Shown here piece after piece: positions 37,168 to 50,800 of a DNA stretch of 64,000 nucleotides. The notes beneath the pieces are model-generated. The model was not told the DNA's origin and did no database searches. It saw nothing but the letters and a program-made list of their open reading frames with translations. The first letter of the stretch is position 1; every line of letters starts with the position of its first letter. Made by a program: the position numbers and the translations under genes. The DNA lies in NCBI GenBank assembly GCA_019843655.1, contig JACDQD010000104.1, positions 3,100,001-3,164,000 of the forward strand. The letters run 5' to 3'. The DNA comes from Lethocerus indicus (lineage: Eukaryota > Arthropoda > Insecta > Hemiptera > Belostomatidae).

Positions 37168-40100
37168 TACGTGACGTTCAGTCGATTTTACTTTTATTTT
37201 TTTAATTTTATTTTTTCATCTAATCGCAATATCGTCCTTTCCTAAATTGTAGATAGTGTAGACATACTTGCTACGTGCCAGTCACCTTTGAATGGAACCA
37301 ATGGGAATTTTTTGGTGGATTGCCAAGAACTATTAGGCGGGCCTTACAAAATAGAAAGCTCCCGAAAGACATTGTACGTGCATTGGGGTGAAAAATCACT
37401 GTAACGCGCCTATTATCGCTATTCAAAATTTAATGTCTATTATGCGGTATATACCGGAAATCAGTCTCAGTGTGTTGTCACTCTCTTTTGTGTCATCACT
37501 GATTTATTTCGTTTTAAGCTAGACTGGTATCGGTTTTTCGCCATCGTCAGTAGAATTCAATACAGTGATGTATGCAATACATTCGGGTCTTTAACGATTA
37601 TATTTTACAATTAAAAGAATAAATGTTGACCAAGATGAGTACGGAAATTTCAAAAGACAACGAGGATCGAATGGGAAAAAATCACTATTGACTATTTTCG
37701 ATTCAGTTTTGTTAAAGATCGTAATTCGCTTGAGGTGACAGAGGAGTGTAAAGTTATTCCCGAGCAGGCCCTTGAAGTAATACCCGACGCATCAGATAAC
37801 CAGTGGCGCTAGGCAGATGTTTACCAGGATTATATAACGATGAGCATTATGTTGGATTTCGAACGAGATTGATAATCTCTTTTCGTAAACCTGATTTACA
37901 AAATTTACTCGAATACTCCTAAAACCTATATCTTTTAGAAGATCCGGTTGGAGAATATCCTTTAAATTCTTAGGTAATAATAGATAAAACTGTATTAATA
38001 TGGTTGTTTACAGGAGGGATTTCTCCAGTTGAGGGAGTGTCAGTCCAGGCAGCCGGCACGCTTTCCCTTAAATTGAAAATAAAAAAAAAATTCTTAGTGT
38101 TCAACTAAGGGAACCGGAGTCCGTTTAGCACTATCTAAACCTAGTCTTATTTATTTACATTTTATTATATTTTATTTACATCATTGGGATTAAATGTCAA
38201 AAATGAAACAAAGTTTATTTCATATTTATGGATGCAACGTTCCGAGATTTCTGTCGGAGTCTGGGGTGCTCAAGGAATTCGGTTTTATCTATTTCTGTCT
38301 CGAAGGGTTGCATCACTTGACGCTAATAACAAACAATTAAAATGTTACGGCCATCAGATTATACTTATCTCGTTTGGTTGGGGCGTCTCCGATTGCACAA
38401 TATAGGACATTTATCTAATCCATGATAACCAAAATGGGTCCATTATGTAAACTGAAGGGGCAGGGGAGATATGTGAGTCAGCAGGAGTAGTAAAATGAAT
38501 CACAGAATTATGTTTCAGGATTATGATTTCTTTCCCAGAGCCTTTTCCCCCCAGCCTGCAATACGCCTACTACTATTTTCACCCGATAGTTTATTTTAAG
38601 GGCTCTGATAAGCTACTTCCTTTCCATTTAATTATAACATGATGATATTAAGACGTTCTGTTGGTTAAAAAAATATGTAATTATTTGCTCATATATTGCA
38701 TTATATGTATATAAAAATTAACTAAGGCTCACAGCGCAACAGTTATGGAGTATCACAATATAAATCGTCGACGTCAAATTATTTAAAGAAGCGAATTGCC
38801 GTTAAAACACTTTCAAAAAGCATTAAAAACTCCATTAAACAGACCTTGTATTGTTTACTCCTCATTTACAGCACTAATAAAACATAAAATGTAATGCTTA
38901 AGAATTTTATGAAAGTTGTTGACATGGGGGGTTCCATTGCGACCACTTGGATCGGATCAAATCTGATGAAATAGACATTTACTCAGAGTAAAAATGTAGT
39001 GACAGTGCCCAAGTGACCCCCCACTCTATTGAACAAAAATTTACTGAAACCAAATTTACGAGCGGCCGAAACCGTTCTTATCATAAGACCCCAAACAGGC
39101 AAGCGGAGACAGAACATTGAAAGGACCATGGCAAACAATTTTGAGTTGAAAAATAAAGCACAAATCACCAAGTCAAATATACAACCGAAGGAAAACAGAC
39201 GTCTCGAATAAGCTTAGGTTCTCTTAAGTGTTGAGACTAATCATCTGTTGCAGGTTCATAAATCACTTACCGGGCGTCAAAACTTAACCCAGTGGGACGT
39301 CGTCCAAATGGGACAATTAAAAACGAATTCTATTAACTGCAGCGATGATAACAACAAACTGAGTTTTAGTAGGCACTAAATTTATTTTGAGTTCAAATAA
39401 TTAGGGTGTTCCCACTGGCGCGAAACGCTTTAACTGTGGATTTAACGACCACTTGTTTTATACTGTTTTTCTCAATTCTGTGGCAGGGATCAGAGAGTAG
39501 GTCGAGTTGACTTAATCGAGTGGGAGAGCTAACAAAGCTAAAATTGAACGTTTTTAATTCGAGCAGTCCCAATTCTTGAGTTATAAACGACTCGACTTAT
39601 AATGATTGACTGATGGATGAGTCTCTTCGCGCAGTCCCAAAGGTAATAGTGAACTGCACTGTTAAGTACCAGACGAAATTGAAGTGAAAACAATTGAAAA
39701 CACATCGTTAAATGTCTTGTTAAGTTTTCATATGGCAATATTAGGATCCTATATTCAAACAGAATAATTACATAGTGAACTAAACAGCACCCCAAGAAAA
39801 GTTAATAACTTACGTGGACAAAATAACATAGAGACATTTACGAACATTTAAATGAAATTGAATTATCGTATTAATCGGGGGACCGCTGGATGTATAAATT
39901 ATGAACCGTTTGTTCAGTCTAGATTGTTCGGTGTTATTCGTGTTCAGATCGGATGTCCTAGTGTGATACTGCGGAGGGTTCTCTCCTAGAGCAGTCGAAC
40001 ACGAGCACTATGCAGATTTGCATAGATTAGAGTATATTGCCCGCCCTCTATATATTCGTTAATGCGCTCCGAGCGATTGAATGACACAATAGATGGGCTG

Positions 40101-43100
40101 GAGGGACACGGGTCGTTGCCACCGGAGAAAATCAGAGGGAAAGTTGCCCCAGATCGGCTTTTCCTCTGTCCGGTCCTTTCAGGGGTGTTGGAAATAAATC
40201 GGGGCGCAGATTATTAGTTCAGTGGCGGCGGCTCGGACATCCTTTACCCGGAGTCCCCCAAGCGGCAGTTTTTCATTCGGCCTCACTGCCTGGGCTACTA
40301 TCACCTGTACTTCACAAACAATCTTCCTAGGTCATTTTTCTTTCTCGGTTCCACCAAACGATACTTATTTTATTTAATTTTAGCGTAGTCTTGATTTACC
40401 GTTCCTTGAGGAAATGACTTGAGGAATCAACTTAAATCTGATTCCAGACTACTACACACGATAACTATTAGGTACGTACGTCCATGCATCCTTCGATACG
40501 AATATTTCACTTTCTTTTACAAAAGTAACAGTATGTTAGTTTACGCGAAAATTCCATAAAATAAATCCCGGAAATAGTGTAGGTATACTGACGCAATGGT
40601 ACTGACGGTGGCGAGAAACTGTTTTAGCTTAAATTCAAATAAGCAACGGGAGACGTAACTCTCGTATGAGCGATGGCTAACCGACCTATAATATTTTGTT
40701 TTGTAGGCGATAAGAATGAACATATAATTCTAATCTACGAATTAATTTTTAATCCTGAAATGGACGGTGCAGATGCCACAACTGCAGCTGTTAAATGTAA
40801 ATAAATTAGCGTGCCGTCCAACTGTCGACTTTTCAATGCAATGTGAGCATATAGCAATAATTTTTTTAATCACTTATTGGTATAGCCACAACTACAATTT
40901 TTAGATTGTATCTGGTGACAGTGCTCTAACTTTACACTCACTCACTGAACTCTTGAAGGAGAATCAACCCAATGATGGTACTCCTGCTCCTGCCCTTACT
41001 CAGGTCGTAAGGAATAGCAATATTTGTGTTGTTATTTTAAATTTAATTTTATGCGTAATGTGAAATAGAAGTAAAATGTTGGAAAGGAGACACGACCGGA
41101 TAATTTCTATACTCTAAGGATATCGATCGAAGCTTTGTAAGCCGCCTTAATTCAGCGACCGGTGTTGCATCATTAGAATCTTTTGTGTGGGAGTCTCTCC
41201 CGCCTGAAGAGATTTGCTCGCTTAAGCCTTAAAGCTCCGTTACTGAATTCTATAGACACAAGATACAATCAGCTCTGTATTTAACATCTTCCACTCGAGA
41301 AAGCGTATTTGCCGTTTAATTTACTCGGGGTACTGCAGAGTTCCACTTATTCCCGGAATGCCGATACAGTTTTAATTTTATTTGGCCTTTCCAACGGTCT
41401 TTTCCCCGGCGGGATAATTAGATTTCTGATAGTCTCGCTTATTCGAATTTTCACTTCTCTCCAAGGACGGACCCTGGTTTAGAACGGGGCCTGTATAACT
41501 GAGAAAATCGCATGGAAAGTAGCCGTTGTGGACAATACAAGGATTTGTTCAACTGTAGTTGTGACGTTGTGACCATTTCACTCGCGAATTATCAGCGCGT
41601 TTTCTGAGATTGAAATTAAAATATTATGAGATAATTTGCATGTTTTTTATTTTCTGAGTTCTGCTCGGACATTCGATTCGAGCCCATCAGCTTTTCAAGG
41701 ACTTCTTCTTATTGCTCCCTCGTGTGTTTGGTCCGGGGTAGGGGTTGAAAAACCAATGCAGCATTAACGCAAACGGACTGCCTCGTCAGTTGCCATCTAA
41801 CTATGACTTCACTGCAGATAAACGACCAGGAAGGAGAAACTATGATTAATCATGATTGGAATCCAACTCACTGATATCTATTGAAAGCTTGAATCGAATT
41901 TAATTCACTGCGAATTTTAAACGGCCTAGCGGAATTGTAAGTAGCATTGCGATTAATTGTAATTAATTAGTATCACACGTACACATCCTGCCTCTGCACT
42001 ATCACGGTAGTGGTGGTCTATGGAATAGATAGGTGGTCACAAAGCTTCCGTAGAAAGATTTATTTTTCCAAAAAATCATCCACTGAATTATCGAATGGTT
42101 TCTGTTTAATGGAACTAATTCTTGAAATGGTACATTCTCCGGTTATTTTTCTCCCGCGCCAACCTTCGTAAAGGGCGGTTTAAATTTTCGTGCTAAATCA
42201 CGAGGGATAGCGAGAAGCCGAAAATGGTTTGGAGAATGGTACAGGCGGGAAAAGATGAAGGGTCCTGATCGTAAGCGGGCGAAGGCATGGAAGTTGAAGT
42301 GGAACGGAGCCCATGGCTGGAAACGGGACCGATTATGTCAAAATGAGACGATGGGACGGCGATCGATGTGCGGGACTCCCCCACGTCTGCCATATGGCGT
42401 CTGCCCACGTAACAGTCCATTCTCTTAGTTCGCTGACTGTAAAATGGTATACGACTGGGTGGTATACAGGGGTGACTCTTTCGGCTTTCGAGTTACCCAA
42501 ACGGATTAACAAGATTCTGAATACGTTCTCGCCTGAACGTACAGTCTGTGCCTAACGATCGTTATACAATGGGGAATATCTAAATCATACGATTTGAATC
42601 GGGAGCCTCGCATATTTCAATGAAAATATATTTTTTGATATTTAAGATGTTATTTCAAAAATGTGAAATCCCGGAATTATTCGATACACAAGCGTAATCT
42701 ATTTAAATTTGAAATTTATTGCAGTTGCGACCGAGAATCGCACTTACCCAGGGGCAGCTCTTACCATCTGAATTATTACCCCCTCGATACGATTTCGATT
42801 AGCAGCCAAGTTGCACTCTTCAATCGTCCTCGCGTAGTATTAATATATTGTACCTTTTGATTCGATTGCAGGTTTGTAAATATATATTTTACTAAATGGA
42901 AATCGGTTAATACAATTTTTTAACTGACGTTTAAGCTGGTTTATCCCCGAATGCATCATGGCACTGTAGATAACCGATTTTGGGTCGGCCAAAACGGTCA
43001 AAACGTTATTTTTTCGCGTTTTCCCCAAACCGATGAAGAGTTAATTAAATGTTGGGAGCAATATCGGTGTTGCCGCATTGGTCGGTCGCCTCCTCTCAAC

Positions 43101-43945
43101 AAGGCACGGAAAGCCTTGCCTTATTAGAGCGTCGCGGTGAATAATGGCAAGTCCTGTCCCTCCCATTAAATGGGTCTCGTTTTTATTGCAATCCTCTTGT
43201 TCCACTCCAACGGCCTAGGGCACTGGTTTGTAATTTCGCGCTTATAAAGAAAGTCCAGCGCATGTTTTTAGAGTAAGAAATTAAAACCCGTTTCTATTAG
43301 ACATCGGACCCGCTTTGGTTTCTTGGCTTGGTTTTAAATAAATTTTGCTTGTGAAAAGATAAAGTGTCCTTTAATGTATGTACGCAAATGTTCAATCTGG
43401 AGTAGAAAATTAACGTCGGTTAAGAACCCTTTAGAGTTTTATTATTCTGAATCCTGGCGTTGCTATTTCGCATAATAATTCGACCTTAATTCTCGACTTT
43501 CGCTTGCATCCTGATTCAAAATCTGAAGAGCGATGACAAGGGGGCGCGGACATCATCAATAGAATTAGGGCCGCATATGGCGATTGCACTTTTTTATAAC
43601 ACGATTCTAAAACCACATGCGCGTGTTTGTCAGCGTCTCCGTATACAGTAGTATACGCTCAGCTATGATTATCGTAGCGATGTGCCATAAATTTGTTGAC
43701 CGATATTCACAGTGTGCGGTAATTAATTCGAAAAATTAAAAATATTTTTCCGAGGATCACGGGGGCCCAACATCAAATCGGGCAAATCGTGACGATTCAA
43801 ACCCTGGCACCTTAGACTAATTAATTTTATTCTTATTTAATTTATGCAATTCGTTGCGTTTTCTCGTTATAAGTTTTGAAAAACATTTTTTTTATTTGTA
43901 CTTGACCGGGGATTATCGCAATTAAGCGGTTATTAGATAAGGAGT
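37168..43945. other. noncoding interval; no gene recognised
   Basis: AT-rich intergenic DNA. Includes a 10-A run near 38083, an ATTTGCAT octamer at 40016-40023 and another at 41634-41641, a GC-rich patch at 40080-40310, and TAATTA words clustered at about 41952-41970. No exon, RNA gene or mobile element was recognised. Confidence 0.5.
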
Positions 43946-43970
43946 GAAGGGAAGGGAAGGGAAGGGAAGG
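43946..43970 (+). repeat. (GAAGG)5 repeat with G-quadruplex potential
   Basis: Five perfect 5-base units. The sequence contains GGG-AA-GGG-AA-GGG-AA-GGG (43949-43966), a canonical quadruplex pattern on the plus strand. Confidence 0.9.
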
Positions 43971-44097
43971 CGCCTGTGTCGTTAGGCCAGTATCCGAGGA
44001 GTCCGGTCGTCGTCAATGGGAATTCCTTTGAAATATAATGTTACGAGGGCTGTCTCAGTGATTTATTGTCCGCCCGGCTTCGCCGACCCGTCTCCTG

Positions 44098-44116
44098 CCC
44101 CCCCTCCCCCCACCCC
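44098..44116 (-). other. potential G-quadruplex (minus strand)
   Basis: The plus strand reads C7-T-C6-A-C4, giving G4-T-G6-A-G7 on the minus strand. Splitting the G7 run supplies four GGG tracts. About 130 bases from the plus-strand (GAAGG)5 tract. Confidence 0.55.
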
Positions 44117-44170
44117 TAGCGATAGCTTATCTAACATCAAATAAATTAGGGCGTAAATAACTATTTATAC

Positions 44171-44186
44171 AGTATACTAGTATACT
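44171..44186. repeat. perfect 16-bp palindrome
   Basis: AGTATACTAGTATACT is self-complementary and is also two copies of AGTATACT in tandem, so it is palindromic at two scales. Confidence 0.8.
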
Positions 44187-44206
44187 TCTGTAGTTCCTGG
44201 AAACAA

Positions 44207-44230
44207 AAAGATAAACGGGCGTTTATCTTT
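44207..44230. repeat. 10-bp perfect inverted repeat, 4-base loop
   Basis: AAAGATAAAC (44207-44216) and GTTTATCTTT (44221-44230) flank GGGC. A third related word, ATTTATCTTT, follows at 44237-44246, so the stem could switch partners. Confidence 0.8.
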
Positions 44231-44474
44231 ATAAATATTTATCTTTCAAAAAGTAAAACTGTTCAAACGAATTTAAGAATTATGGTCATTTAACTAAATT
44301 ATTGCAATAATGAAATAGCGTATTTTATGCTAGAATTCTTCCTGATCATAAGTCAGGAGAAACAAGCTCGGATTTTCTTCCAATGACTGGTGCCAATGTT
44401 AATACTTTAATAAGAATAAACTGTATGTTGTATCTAAAATATATATGTATTGTTTACCGTTGTATTCTTAACTG

Positions 44475-44945
44475 ATGAAAACCTTTGTCGCGGGAATATG
44501 TACAAGGACAAAGGAAGCCGTCAAACCGAAGGGAAAAATATATGGCCAAATGTCCCATTGCCGAGTTATACCCGTCCGTTACGTCTCTTCCCATTTGACT
44601 TCTTTTGGCTTTATCAGTCATAAAACGTATAAATGTTACAACAGCGAACCCTCCGCTACAAGTCACCCGGCGGAGGACACGGTCCCAGTGCACATTAACT
44701 GTAACCTAATTGTAGAACAATTATACATCAATACTAAAAAATATCCCTCATATTTAATAGGCGAGCATTTACACTACATCCGACTTCTACCGTTTCTTAA
44801 GTCTGGCGATGTATGTAACGAAACGTCTCCGGTTTCACCTCTCTTCTCTCTACATTTCAACAAGCCCGATATTCATAAATATGTAGGGCCGGTAAAGGTA
44901 GATATGAGTCTCAGTCTCGCTACGTTTCATTTTCCTTGCCAATAA
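44475..44945 (+). other. 156-codon ATG open frame, unassigned
   Basis: Begins with a true ATG (context CTGATGA) and ends at TAA 44943-44945. The product has scattered cysteines and histidines with no zinc-finger spacing, no clear signal peptide and no recognised domain. Its length is uncommon but not impossible by chance in this composition. A minus-strand frame overlaps its first part. Coding status is unsupported without homology or transcript data. Confidence 0.15.
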
Positions 44946-45892
44946 TTCACGCATTTTAATCGTTTCCGGTCAATGATACGGAAACAACTTCCGGTAGGGC
45001 CCTGTTTTATTCGCCGGTCCGACGTAAAACAGCAATCGATGCCGGTATCGCCCGTATTTACAAAGCCCACCGAAGATGCGGGATTTATAACACCGCCGGG
45101 AGAGAGCCACCGGGGGCCGTATTTCATTTTTTTCGGACGGTATTAAACCGGCAATAAATCGTCGAGTTAACCTACGGCCCTACGGTGCCTCCCTAACGTA
45201 GGGCCGCCCGGCGAAGACGCCCAGGGCTGGTACAGGGCTAAGTTGAAGTACTCACAAAACATCGGTAATAGGAGGGCGCTACATAGTGCCAGCAGTTTGA
45301 TAATATAATGCCGACACAGTGATCGTTGTTTGCAGTTCACACTATTACAACTACGCGTGCAATTCGTGTCTTACAAGCATTATCATGTAGACTGGCAACA
45401 TTAAATTAATGAGAGAATTGTCCTCGGAACTAAGAAATGTCTGGCCCTAGAGCGCCGCCAGGGCTTAGGGACGAACAAGAGAGAAGAAGAACTGCCCGCC
45501 CTCTTTCGACCTCTTAAAGCATTTAATTGGACGTGAATTGAATAATTTAATGGGGAAGAGGCAATTGAAATAGTTACGTCATAAGGGAAGCTCATCTGGA
45601 ATTATTTAAGGCGAACAATCTCGAATTGTACTTTTAACTGCACTAAATGAAACCCGGGCTCGCCGGATTACGATTAATATGAAAACGACTCTGCTTTGAA
45701 AGGGCAGTTGAACTTTGCAATCATTCTGAGAAATCCATTCTACCTTTGTTTGTATTCTTAGACAACTTAGTTCACCTTTCTTAATTAAGAAAATTAAGAA
45801 TTAATAGTAGAATTAACTTGTCTGACTTCAAGGGTAGCTACGTAATGGAAATGGAAATCCCCGTAATTCATTTATCATATGGTATTTATTTT
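44946..45892. other. GC-rich then AT-rich noncoding interval
   Basis: 44950-45240 is GC/CpG-rich and contains the strong hairpin at 45175-45206. 45240-45890 returns to AT-rich. No gene recognised. Confidence 0.45.
45175..45206. repeat. GC-rich 10-bp perfect inverted repeat, 12-base loop
   Basis: CGGCCCTACG (45175-45184) pairs with CGTAGGGCCG (45197-45206) around a pyrimidine-rich loop. The 10-mer GGCCCTACGG within it also occurs at about 12347 and 62635, possibly by chance. Confidence 0.8.
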
Positions 45893-45916
45893 TACATCCT
45901 TTTTATAAAGGATGTA
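45893..45916. repeat. 10-bp perfect inverted repeat, 4-base loop
   Basis: TACATCCTTT (45893-45902) pairs with AAAGGATGTA (45907-45916) around TTAT. GGATG recurs just after, at 45926-45930. Confidence 0.8.
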
Positions 45917-45947
45917 ATATCTTAAGGATGTTGATAGTAGAGTAGCT

Positions 45948-45967
45948 TTATACATTTAAATGTATAA
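45948..45967. repeat. perfect 20-bp palindrome
   Basis: TTATACATTTAAATGTATAA is its own reverse complement. It lies 31 bases after another perfect inverted repeat and is the longest non-microsatellite palindrome I found. Confidence 0.85.
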
Positions 45968-47845
45968 GTTTCTGACGTTTCATTTCTCCAAGAGAATGAA
46001 GAAAAGAAGAAGAAATAAAAGGAAAAATTTTGACATAAAACCTAATGAACTGACAAACTCACAATCCTAAAAGTACGTAAATGCCCCTTTTGACAATATG
46101 TTTGTTGTGCTCTATTTTAATATAACTGTTAACCTGTTTGAAATTTATAACACTTAAATGGTTCTTATGTCTGGAGTTTTTACCTGTAGAAGAAAGTTAT
46201 AACATAAAGAGACATGTAAAACATCGGTGTCCAGTTACATCCGCTTAGGAATTCGTTTACTCAATGGGGGCTATGAGCCCATGAACGACCCAGACCCAAC
46301 TAGGCTTCTCTGCTCTCGCCAGGAATGTCTATTTATGCCATACCACTTCGGTATTGAAATATTCGGAGAAAACGTTCGTAGAAATTTAATATCCCTTTAT
46401 CCCTTATGAATATCTACGTTTAATCGTTTCTTACATATTCGGCGTATCTTACATATTACATATAAACTAGCGAGGGTTATTTCACAGGTATATAGCCTCA
46501 GAATCCAATCCAAATTACCAGTGTATATTTATATTATTGTGCATGTAAATTTGGTACAAAAAACAGATTCATCAGGAACTTCCGGCTGTACGGAGGCATG
46601 TAATTCGCTTTCCTGCATTAAATTTTAGCCAATCACGCAAATAGATCGAAACAATTGTGTAGAGTTTAATGAGACACAACTATTTACTGTTTGATGTTAG
46701 AATCGGCAGAACCATTGTTGAGAGGACGGGAAATTACCGGAGTAGCTTTCGAATACCTTCCGAATCGCACCTAGGGCCTGGGCTTCGGGTTTATAATGTG
46801 GCAAGTAGTTGTTGGTTAATACTTGAAAAATACTAGGTTCTGTACGAGAAACATTTCGTACATTTCGCGCCCGTTGTATTGTCGTTCCGAATTAATTTAT
46901 AACTTGTCGGCTTGAGAGGGTCCGCCTCCGCCCGGCAATAAATAGTCGGGGCGCTTCCCGTTCCTAAATTGATTAATAATTCATGGGAGCCGTTAAGTGA
47001 CTTTAAATGTGTTTGCGCGGGTCAGCGGGGACGTCACAAAAACCAGGGATGAACCCTGGCTCTGATTTAATTAGGCGCCCCCTAATGGCCCCCGTCGGAT
47101 ATTACACTCGCCCAGGCACTGCCAGCAATCACCCGAATCCACTCGCCCAGTGTTGTTCCGCTGTGGCGGACATAGATATGAAATTGGCGAAAAATGACAG
47201 TCCGTTGTTGTCCTCCACAGGCACGAAGTTCGGCATGCCGACGCGTTACTGTCACAAAGCGCAGATACAACAACCATATTAAAATCATCATTTATTATTA
47301 AAAAAAAGATTACTGCAGGCATATTTAACAAATACAAGCCGGTAGATTTTAACTACATTCCCAAGTATAATAACTACTCAACATTCACATTATGAGCACT
47401 ACGCCTTGCCAATGCAGACTTAATTACGACCGATGGTTTATTTCCATTGTAGAGCAATAATATAATTGTATATAGTGGCTAATTATCTTTGTAGTTTAAA
47501 AATTTTTTCGGTTTTTTTCGGATAGGGTGATTTTAGACGCCCAACATTCAATTCGTTTCCAAGGTAATTAGGGCCGATTAGATTTTGCCCTATCCGCGTC
47601 CCTTCGTAAGGAGATTCCCGCGGTTGGAACAAAGCCTCTCGAGCAACGGAAAATCGTGGATTCATTGGAGAACAATACTGGCAATCGGAATGTAAAAGCG
47701 TTGGATTAGGTCCCTCCCGCTATCTCCCGTGGGAAAGCCACTAGCCACGAGTTTAGGAAAAGGTTGGTAAAAGATCACCGCCTATTCACCTAGAGTCTCA
47801 AAAGGAGAGATGAGATCTTCTCTCAAAACAGAATTCAGAGTTCCT

Positions 47846-47867
47846 CATAAACCATTCTCGGTTTATG
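47846..47867. repeat. 8-bp inverted repeat, 6-base loop
   Basis: CATAAACC (47846-47853) pairs with GGTTTATG (47860-47867). A second TTTATGAG word right after could compete for pairing with CTCATAAA (47844-47851). Confidence 0.7.
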
Positions 47868-50800
47868 ATTTATGAGAAGTCCTGTTCGGACCGGAATGAG
47901 GGCCGCTGTGAGTCAGATGAGGGACCGGTTATCTCAGCCCCTGATAATACAGTTTAGGGAATCCGCTCAAAACTCCGATGACTAATTCGAACTATGATAG
48001 AGCAGCGTATTTAATACTGCGAGTCTCATCTAGAAAGGGTTTTCCTTAATGAGGCTTGCATCAACGAATAACAAACACAGCTAAATAAGATGGAAATGAT
48101 AAAACCAGCCTTCAAACAATCACTCTATAATCTCTTCCAGTATGGAATATGACCGCTAAACGATAATTTTAATTAGTTGTCCAAGTCGTAATATATATTA
48201 TAAAAAAATATAAGAACTTAAATAAAAGCAGCCATAGGTACATATTATTTTAGGGTTGTCATTTTAAATAGTGAGATTTTAAAGTAAATGATTTAACCCC
48301 ATATTCGATTAAAATAAACTCGATTTTCATCCTTTTTTTCATAGAATTTGAATAGGTGGTATGTCTGTAAATATGTAGAATAGAATTGATAACATATACA
48401 AAAACGTTAATTTATTATTACAAGCACCAACTTAGTAGATCGACAGGAACGTTGACAAACGTATAAAAAGTGAGACGGAAATAAATAAAAAGGGTTGGGA
48501 ACAATAATAATATTAACTATGATAAAATATTAAATTCTGAACATTCCCAACTGGAGTAGACCTCCCTTCCCGGTTAGGGTCTGGAAAGTCTCCGTTTTGT
48601 TATGTTAACTCTAGAAATAGATTATCTCCTTCCGTAGCTTCCTTGACTGTCCTGGTCTTCCGCTTCGAACGGTACTTGGCTTAGCGCTGGGAAACGGAGG
48701 GAAAAAATTATCCAAGAAGCATTCTTGATCGGCTGCTCGCTCGGCCAACGCCCGTTATCTTGTTTACGGTACAACCTTCCGCCACTAGCTCCGCCCAGAG
48801 TTTTCCCGTTACTGCAAATATCCCGAAAATCGAGGATACTCTGACCCCTCACGGCCAGTTCGTGATCAATACTGGAGACTCATGTAACATCATTCGTAGT
48901 TTTTGTCTACCGATAATAACACTCCATGTGATTGAACGAATGCTAAAATTAGGATAATAAAAGTAGCACTTATTTAGTAATACAAAAGTAGTCACCTTCC
49001 AAATGGTACCTAACGATCAGTCAGAAGAATAAAACTATCTCTTATTGGGCAAGACAATACGGCGTCGAGTAAGTTGTCCGTTGGGCAAATGTTGTCCAGT
49101 TGTATACAGAAAGTTGAATGTCGCGTACCGTCCGCTGGGCCCCACTAGAGGTGACCAATTGTGTACGTGGATTCGGCTTTGACGGGCCGTGTGTCCGTCC
49201 TCCCGTAAGTCCTCTTCCTCGGTTTATCCTCCACTCTCGCCTCCTTTGCCCTTTCTGCCGTTTCCCCCGGGGCCACAAAGAGGACTTCTCAGCCGGCCCT
49301 GTTTGGAGAGCACTTAACGCACGACTTGTCTCCAGCCCCTCTCCCCAAAGATATCTCCGGATATTGTTCGAACTAAGATTTTAACGACGATTTATGAGAA
49401 AGAAGATAATGTTAAAATTAAGTGATAATAAGTAATTTTAATATAACTTAAATCGTCAACGACAGTGTTTTAACATAATTTGGATATTTTTTCTATCTTG
49501 GAAGGGCGACCTTTCTCCACCAATGGAAAATGAGATGCCATGACTATTACGAATGATGACGCTCGCTGATTTACCACGCTCATCGAGAGAGCTATCTCTT
49601 GTTCATTTCAGCGGTAGCCAATCTTGGTCCACACAACGCTGGGTATTATTCCTATAATAGAATATACTAAGAAATATCAGTGGATTCTGTTTAAGCCTGA
49701 TGTCCAGCCGAGATGAAACAGAAATTTTACGCGAATCGCGTAGTCGAGTTGAGTGTTTCCGGCGGAGACGAAAAAAATTAGATAGAAAAGTAGATTTTTT
49801 CTTATCGACAGGATTCCATTTTCCTGGGACAGAAGATAAGTTCAGAAGACGTGTTTAACAAAGCCGACATTTTGCGTTAAGTTCTCGACGACAAGTTTTA
49901 TTATATTTTCACAAAGTAATTGAGAAAGATTAATGGAATGTCGGTGTTAACCCTTTTCCCGATCATTTTTTGCCATCGTTCTACGGGACACGGACGATAT
50001 CGATAGTTTATCAGTTTTAGGAGGAATTTTATATTGAATGAGTACACTAGAAAATTCGTAAAAACAATAGCAAATTCCAATTGATATTGAAATTCAAACA
50101 ACGATTATATCACCTGTGCGAAAAGAATCTCCTTTATTTGGTTAGAGACGACCGGCTTTTTATAGTAGGGAGTCGAGGTTGAATCTCTTATAAAAAATAG
50201 GCGATATTTCATCTGAAGTGAAAAAGAAGGTTCGGTTTTGCAACAAAAGGGTGATGTACAGAAATATTTTTTCGACGGGGAGAAGAGTAGGAGTAGTGGA
50301 GGGATTATAGGGCAGGCAGATGATAGCCGGCTGGGGAGGGGCCGCCACGCGCATTGAAATTCATTAGCCGCTTCCGTTTTTGTGTTCCATTTGCCGCTCT
50401 GCAGAGGGGAGAGACTCTGACTCTGTCACCGCTCGGAGATTGGACCAACTATATCAGAACTATATTGACCTAGTTGGGAGTAGACGAGAGGATAGCCATA
50501 GAGGGTGGTTGGAGTAAGGGTGGGAGGGGGAGTGACCAATCAGTCCATCATTGACTGGAAACTACCCCTTCGTTTCAGAACTGGGTCTCTGGACCCGACT
50601 CGGCTGTCCCCAATATTCAATTTCAACCTTGTTCTTCCCTCGAAATCGTATTCAATAAGACTCATTTTCCTCTGAGTCCTTAGCGGGGTTCCAAGGAATA
50701 ACCAAGGGGTTCACCTCTTGCGGATGTCCTGTATACTTTGAATAGTGGTTGCTCGCCCAGTAACTAATTTAATGATACCGCTTTCAAGCCTAAATACACG

